A stretch of DNA of 64,000 nucleotides from Adineta vaga. Lineage: Eukaryota; Rotifera. Made by a program: the position numbers and the translations under genes. The notes under the pieces were generated by a model. The model made no database searches. It was not told where the DNA came from and was given only the letters and a program-made list of their open reading frames with translations. Where the stretch lies: NCBI GenBank assembly GCA_021613535.1, contig CP075495.1, positions 8,432,001 to 8,496,000 of the forward strand. The letters run 5' to 3'. Positions 61,689 through 64,000 of this stretch are shown here, piece after piece. Position 1 is the stretch's first letter. Each line of letters starts with the position of its first letter.

Positions 61689-63653
61689 CTAATTATCTTT
61701 ATGTTCTATCAAAGATGATTTTTGCACAATATCTTCATAATATTTTCTCAATTCAATCAAAATAACACTTAATGCAATACCAACATTTAAACTTTCAACA
61801 TCATTTAGTAATGGAATGTAAACCATTTTCCCATCATTTTCAATAGTTAATTTTCTTGCTTGAAGACTAACACCTTCTGTTTCACCGCCAATGATGATTG
61901 TTGAATGATCAGTTGATTTCATATTTGAAAATGCTGACCACAATGATTGATAATTAATAGGAATATTTTTATATAATGGTAGAAAACGATTATTTGCAGA
62001 TGAATATGAACGATCTTCAGTTAAATCTGTTCGTTTCATTTGTTTACGTTTTTCTAACATTTCTTCGAACATTTGTTTCGATGCTACAATAAGAAATAAT
62101 ACGAATAATTCTTTCCATGAAATATTTTTCTCACACTTACGATTATCATCAGATGATGTGTTATTCTCAAATGAATGTTTATGATCGGCAAGATAAATTT
62201 TACTATTTTCTGGTAAATGACCAACAATTGTTTCCCATCCAATATCATTAATTATCGGCAATCGAAAATGTGCTCCCATACCGGAACGTATCACTTTTGG
62301 ATCCCAAATATCTACACAACCTTTGATTGCAAGCAGACGATCACAACCTACAGCAGCACATGTTCGAATTATTGTTCCCATATTACCAGGATCACGAACA
62401 TTATCACAGATAACAGTTATTGGAAGAGTAATGCGTTGTTGAAATGGACAAGAATCTGGTTGTGGCATGGCAAATATTGCTATAACAGAAGTAAGTATGA
62501 TATCGTGAGTGAATTTCTTTTTTGCATACACTTACCCATAATACCTTGACTTGTTTGTACATCGGACCAAGTACGAAATGCACTTGATGATACTTGATAA
62601 ACAGTAAAATTTAGATCTGTCGTTGAGAAATCAATTGTCTAAACAGAAAATAGAAGCAATGATTGACATGCAGTTGTCCTAAAGATGTTTCGAGTAAAAC
62701 TCTATACGATAATATGTTTATATGAATCGTTTGCTTTCCTTTCCTGTGATGGTAACAGTCAAAATATCTTTCTACTGATTCATATCTATAGCTTAATTCT
62801 AATAATGTACCAGCTTCCACTATTTATTTACATAAGTTCTTTTTCTTTCTTGGTATTTGTCAGTAAACAAAACACTACATATACGATATCTCTTGTGTCT
62901 ACGGATTGTATATTGCTAAGAAATGAACAGTCGTATCTACTGCGGTTACGCGACGAAACTTATTTGTCTCGATAGGATAATCTGATCACTCTTAGAAACA
63001 ATTTCAAAGAAAATTTACATCTAGAATTTGTCGATCAGTAGTAAATATCGTGAGAAGATCAGCACCAGCTTGAATTGCATCAGCAACTAAACGTTTGCCT
63101 TCCAATAATACGTAACCTTTTTTGTAACGTTCCTGTCGATTTTTTGCTTTTATTATTCGATTACTAAAATTTAAGACAAAAAAAGATACAATAATCAGTA
63201 AAATACAACGATGGTTTTACCTAAATCGAATATCATTATCTTTTAATTGAATAATATGTTGTAATGGGTTTTTTATTGTAGCTATTTCATCAAGAAAAGC
63301 TGGATCTTTCGATATATCTTCTCGTAATGGATCGAAACGATTATATATTGCTTCCAAATTTTCATTAGATAGTATTCTGGCTAAATATATAGTCCACATC
63401 AGATTTGTTGATGAAAAAAATTATCAAACTCCATCATGCCTGCTTTATCACCCAAATTCTTGATTTGTGCTATTGGATTGACAGTATTCTTTCGTTGTTT
63501 GGTATTGGAATCGATTTTTTTCACTTTTCGTGAACGAATTTCTGTTGCATGACGAAGGACGATTGATGAAGGAGTTATTGGTGTAATCAATCGTGATTGT
63601 TTTGATAATAACAAATGTGAGAATAACAGACGATTATATCGAATGAAAGACAT
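61689..63653 (-). CDS. MRM3: Mitochondrial rRNA 2'-O-methyltransferase MRM3 (SpoU family)
   Basis: SPOUT-fold enzyme that methylates a 2'-O position in mitochondrial large-subunit rRNA. Six exons (63452-63653, 63221-63380, 63019-63163, 62536-62638, 62141-62479, 61689-62083) give 447 aa. The N-terminus (MSFIRYNRLLFSHLLLSKQS) is basic and hydrophobic, like a mitochondrial presequence. Family motifs are VLLEGKRLVADAIQAG, ICDNVRDPGNMGTIIRTCAA (motif 1), CVDIWDPKVIRSGMGAHFRL, IIGGETEGVS (motif 2) and IPLLNDVESLNVGIALSVIL (motif 3, knot). The first intron has a GTGATA donor, and intron 62639-63018 is long (380 nt). Confidence 0.93.
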
Positions 63654-64000
63654 TTTCGAACTAAACGAAACTGGTCAAAACTGAATGCAAAGTAAATAAA
63701 TAACAAAAATGAATGATTCATCGTTGAGATGAAGAACATAGTCAGGTATTTGTATATGGACGAATAGAAAAAAATATATGAGATGATATATGATCTTGAC
63801 CGCTCTCTCCCTCTGTCGACATACTTGTGAATGTGAACGAAAGAAATTTTTGTAACAAGATATGGTTTATTTTTATCATTGAAATAGTTCTAAAGAGTAA
63901 TAAAAAAAGATAATGTTGATATTTGCAAAGTATGAAAATTTCAGTAAGAAAAATAATAACAATCTCTTTTTTCATGCAAATAATAAATCGTGTTTTGTGA
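63654..64000. other. Upstream region of MRM3, no gene seen
   Basis: 347 nt of AT-rich sequence to the window edge. The small ORF at 63742-63975 lacks convincing features. Confidence 0.5.

Overview
The window is nuclear DNA of a small-genome animal. It is about 70 % A+T by eye and carries 25 protein-coding genes in 64 kb. Most have many exons separated by GT-AG introns of only about 45-80 nt. The gene set is metazoan (RGM-like, PRDM, sequestosome-1, TBK1/IKK, phospholipid scramblase, aromatic amino-acid decarboxylase, exocyst). The compact AT-rich layout and pairs of closely spaced same-strand genes with pyrimidine-rich AG sites before the second start resemble bdelloid rotifers, which trans-splice a leader. 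That placement is an inference. No rRNA, tRNA, CRISPR array or intact transposon was seen.

Left third (0.8-21 kb): steryl-sulfatase-like enzyme (-); metaxin-1 and the exocyst subunit SEC10/EXOC5 (+, 142 nt apart, possible operon); a four-helix membrane protein (+); a large disordered Pro/Gln-rich protein (+); an RGM-like GPI-type surface protein whose autocleavage GDPH motif is split by a 687-nt intron (+); a small unrecognised ORF (-); aromatic-L-amino-acid decarboxylase (+).

Middle (21-40.6 kb, all -): a PRDM-like PR/SET zinc-finger protein with a 26-nt microexon inside a zinc finger; a type I membrane protein with an extracellular C2H2-like module; an SLC35-type transporter; a spliceosomal PRP4 kinase whose reading frame continues upstream into a SNIP1-type FHA domain, with a 4-nt frameshifting duplication in the FHA; mitochondrial ribosomal protein L48; sequestosome-1/p62; a phospholipid scramblase.

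Right third (42-64 kb): a peptide-type GPCR (+) facing a small secreted-peptide candidate (-); a repeat-rich gap with a foldback (MITE-like) element and a partial duplication of neighbouring DNA; a coiled-coil protein, SRP14, RhoGDI and a TBK1-like kinase (-); RPRD1 (+); then the exocyst subunit SEC15/EXOC6, F-actin capping protein alpha and mitochondrial rRNA methyltransferase MRM3 (-, the last two 69 nt apart).

Most genes are housekeeping: secretion (EXOC5, EXOC6, SRP14), mitochondria (metaxin, MRPL48, MRM3), RNA processing (PRP4 kinase/FHA, RPRD1), actin and Rho control (CAPZA, RhoGDI), selective autophagy and innate signalling (p62, TBK1). Exon borders were set by hand from GT/AG sites, frame phase and protein similarity from memory. 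In every multi-exon gene the exon lengths sum to a whole number of codons, except the FHA-kinase gene, which is one base over.
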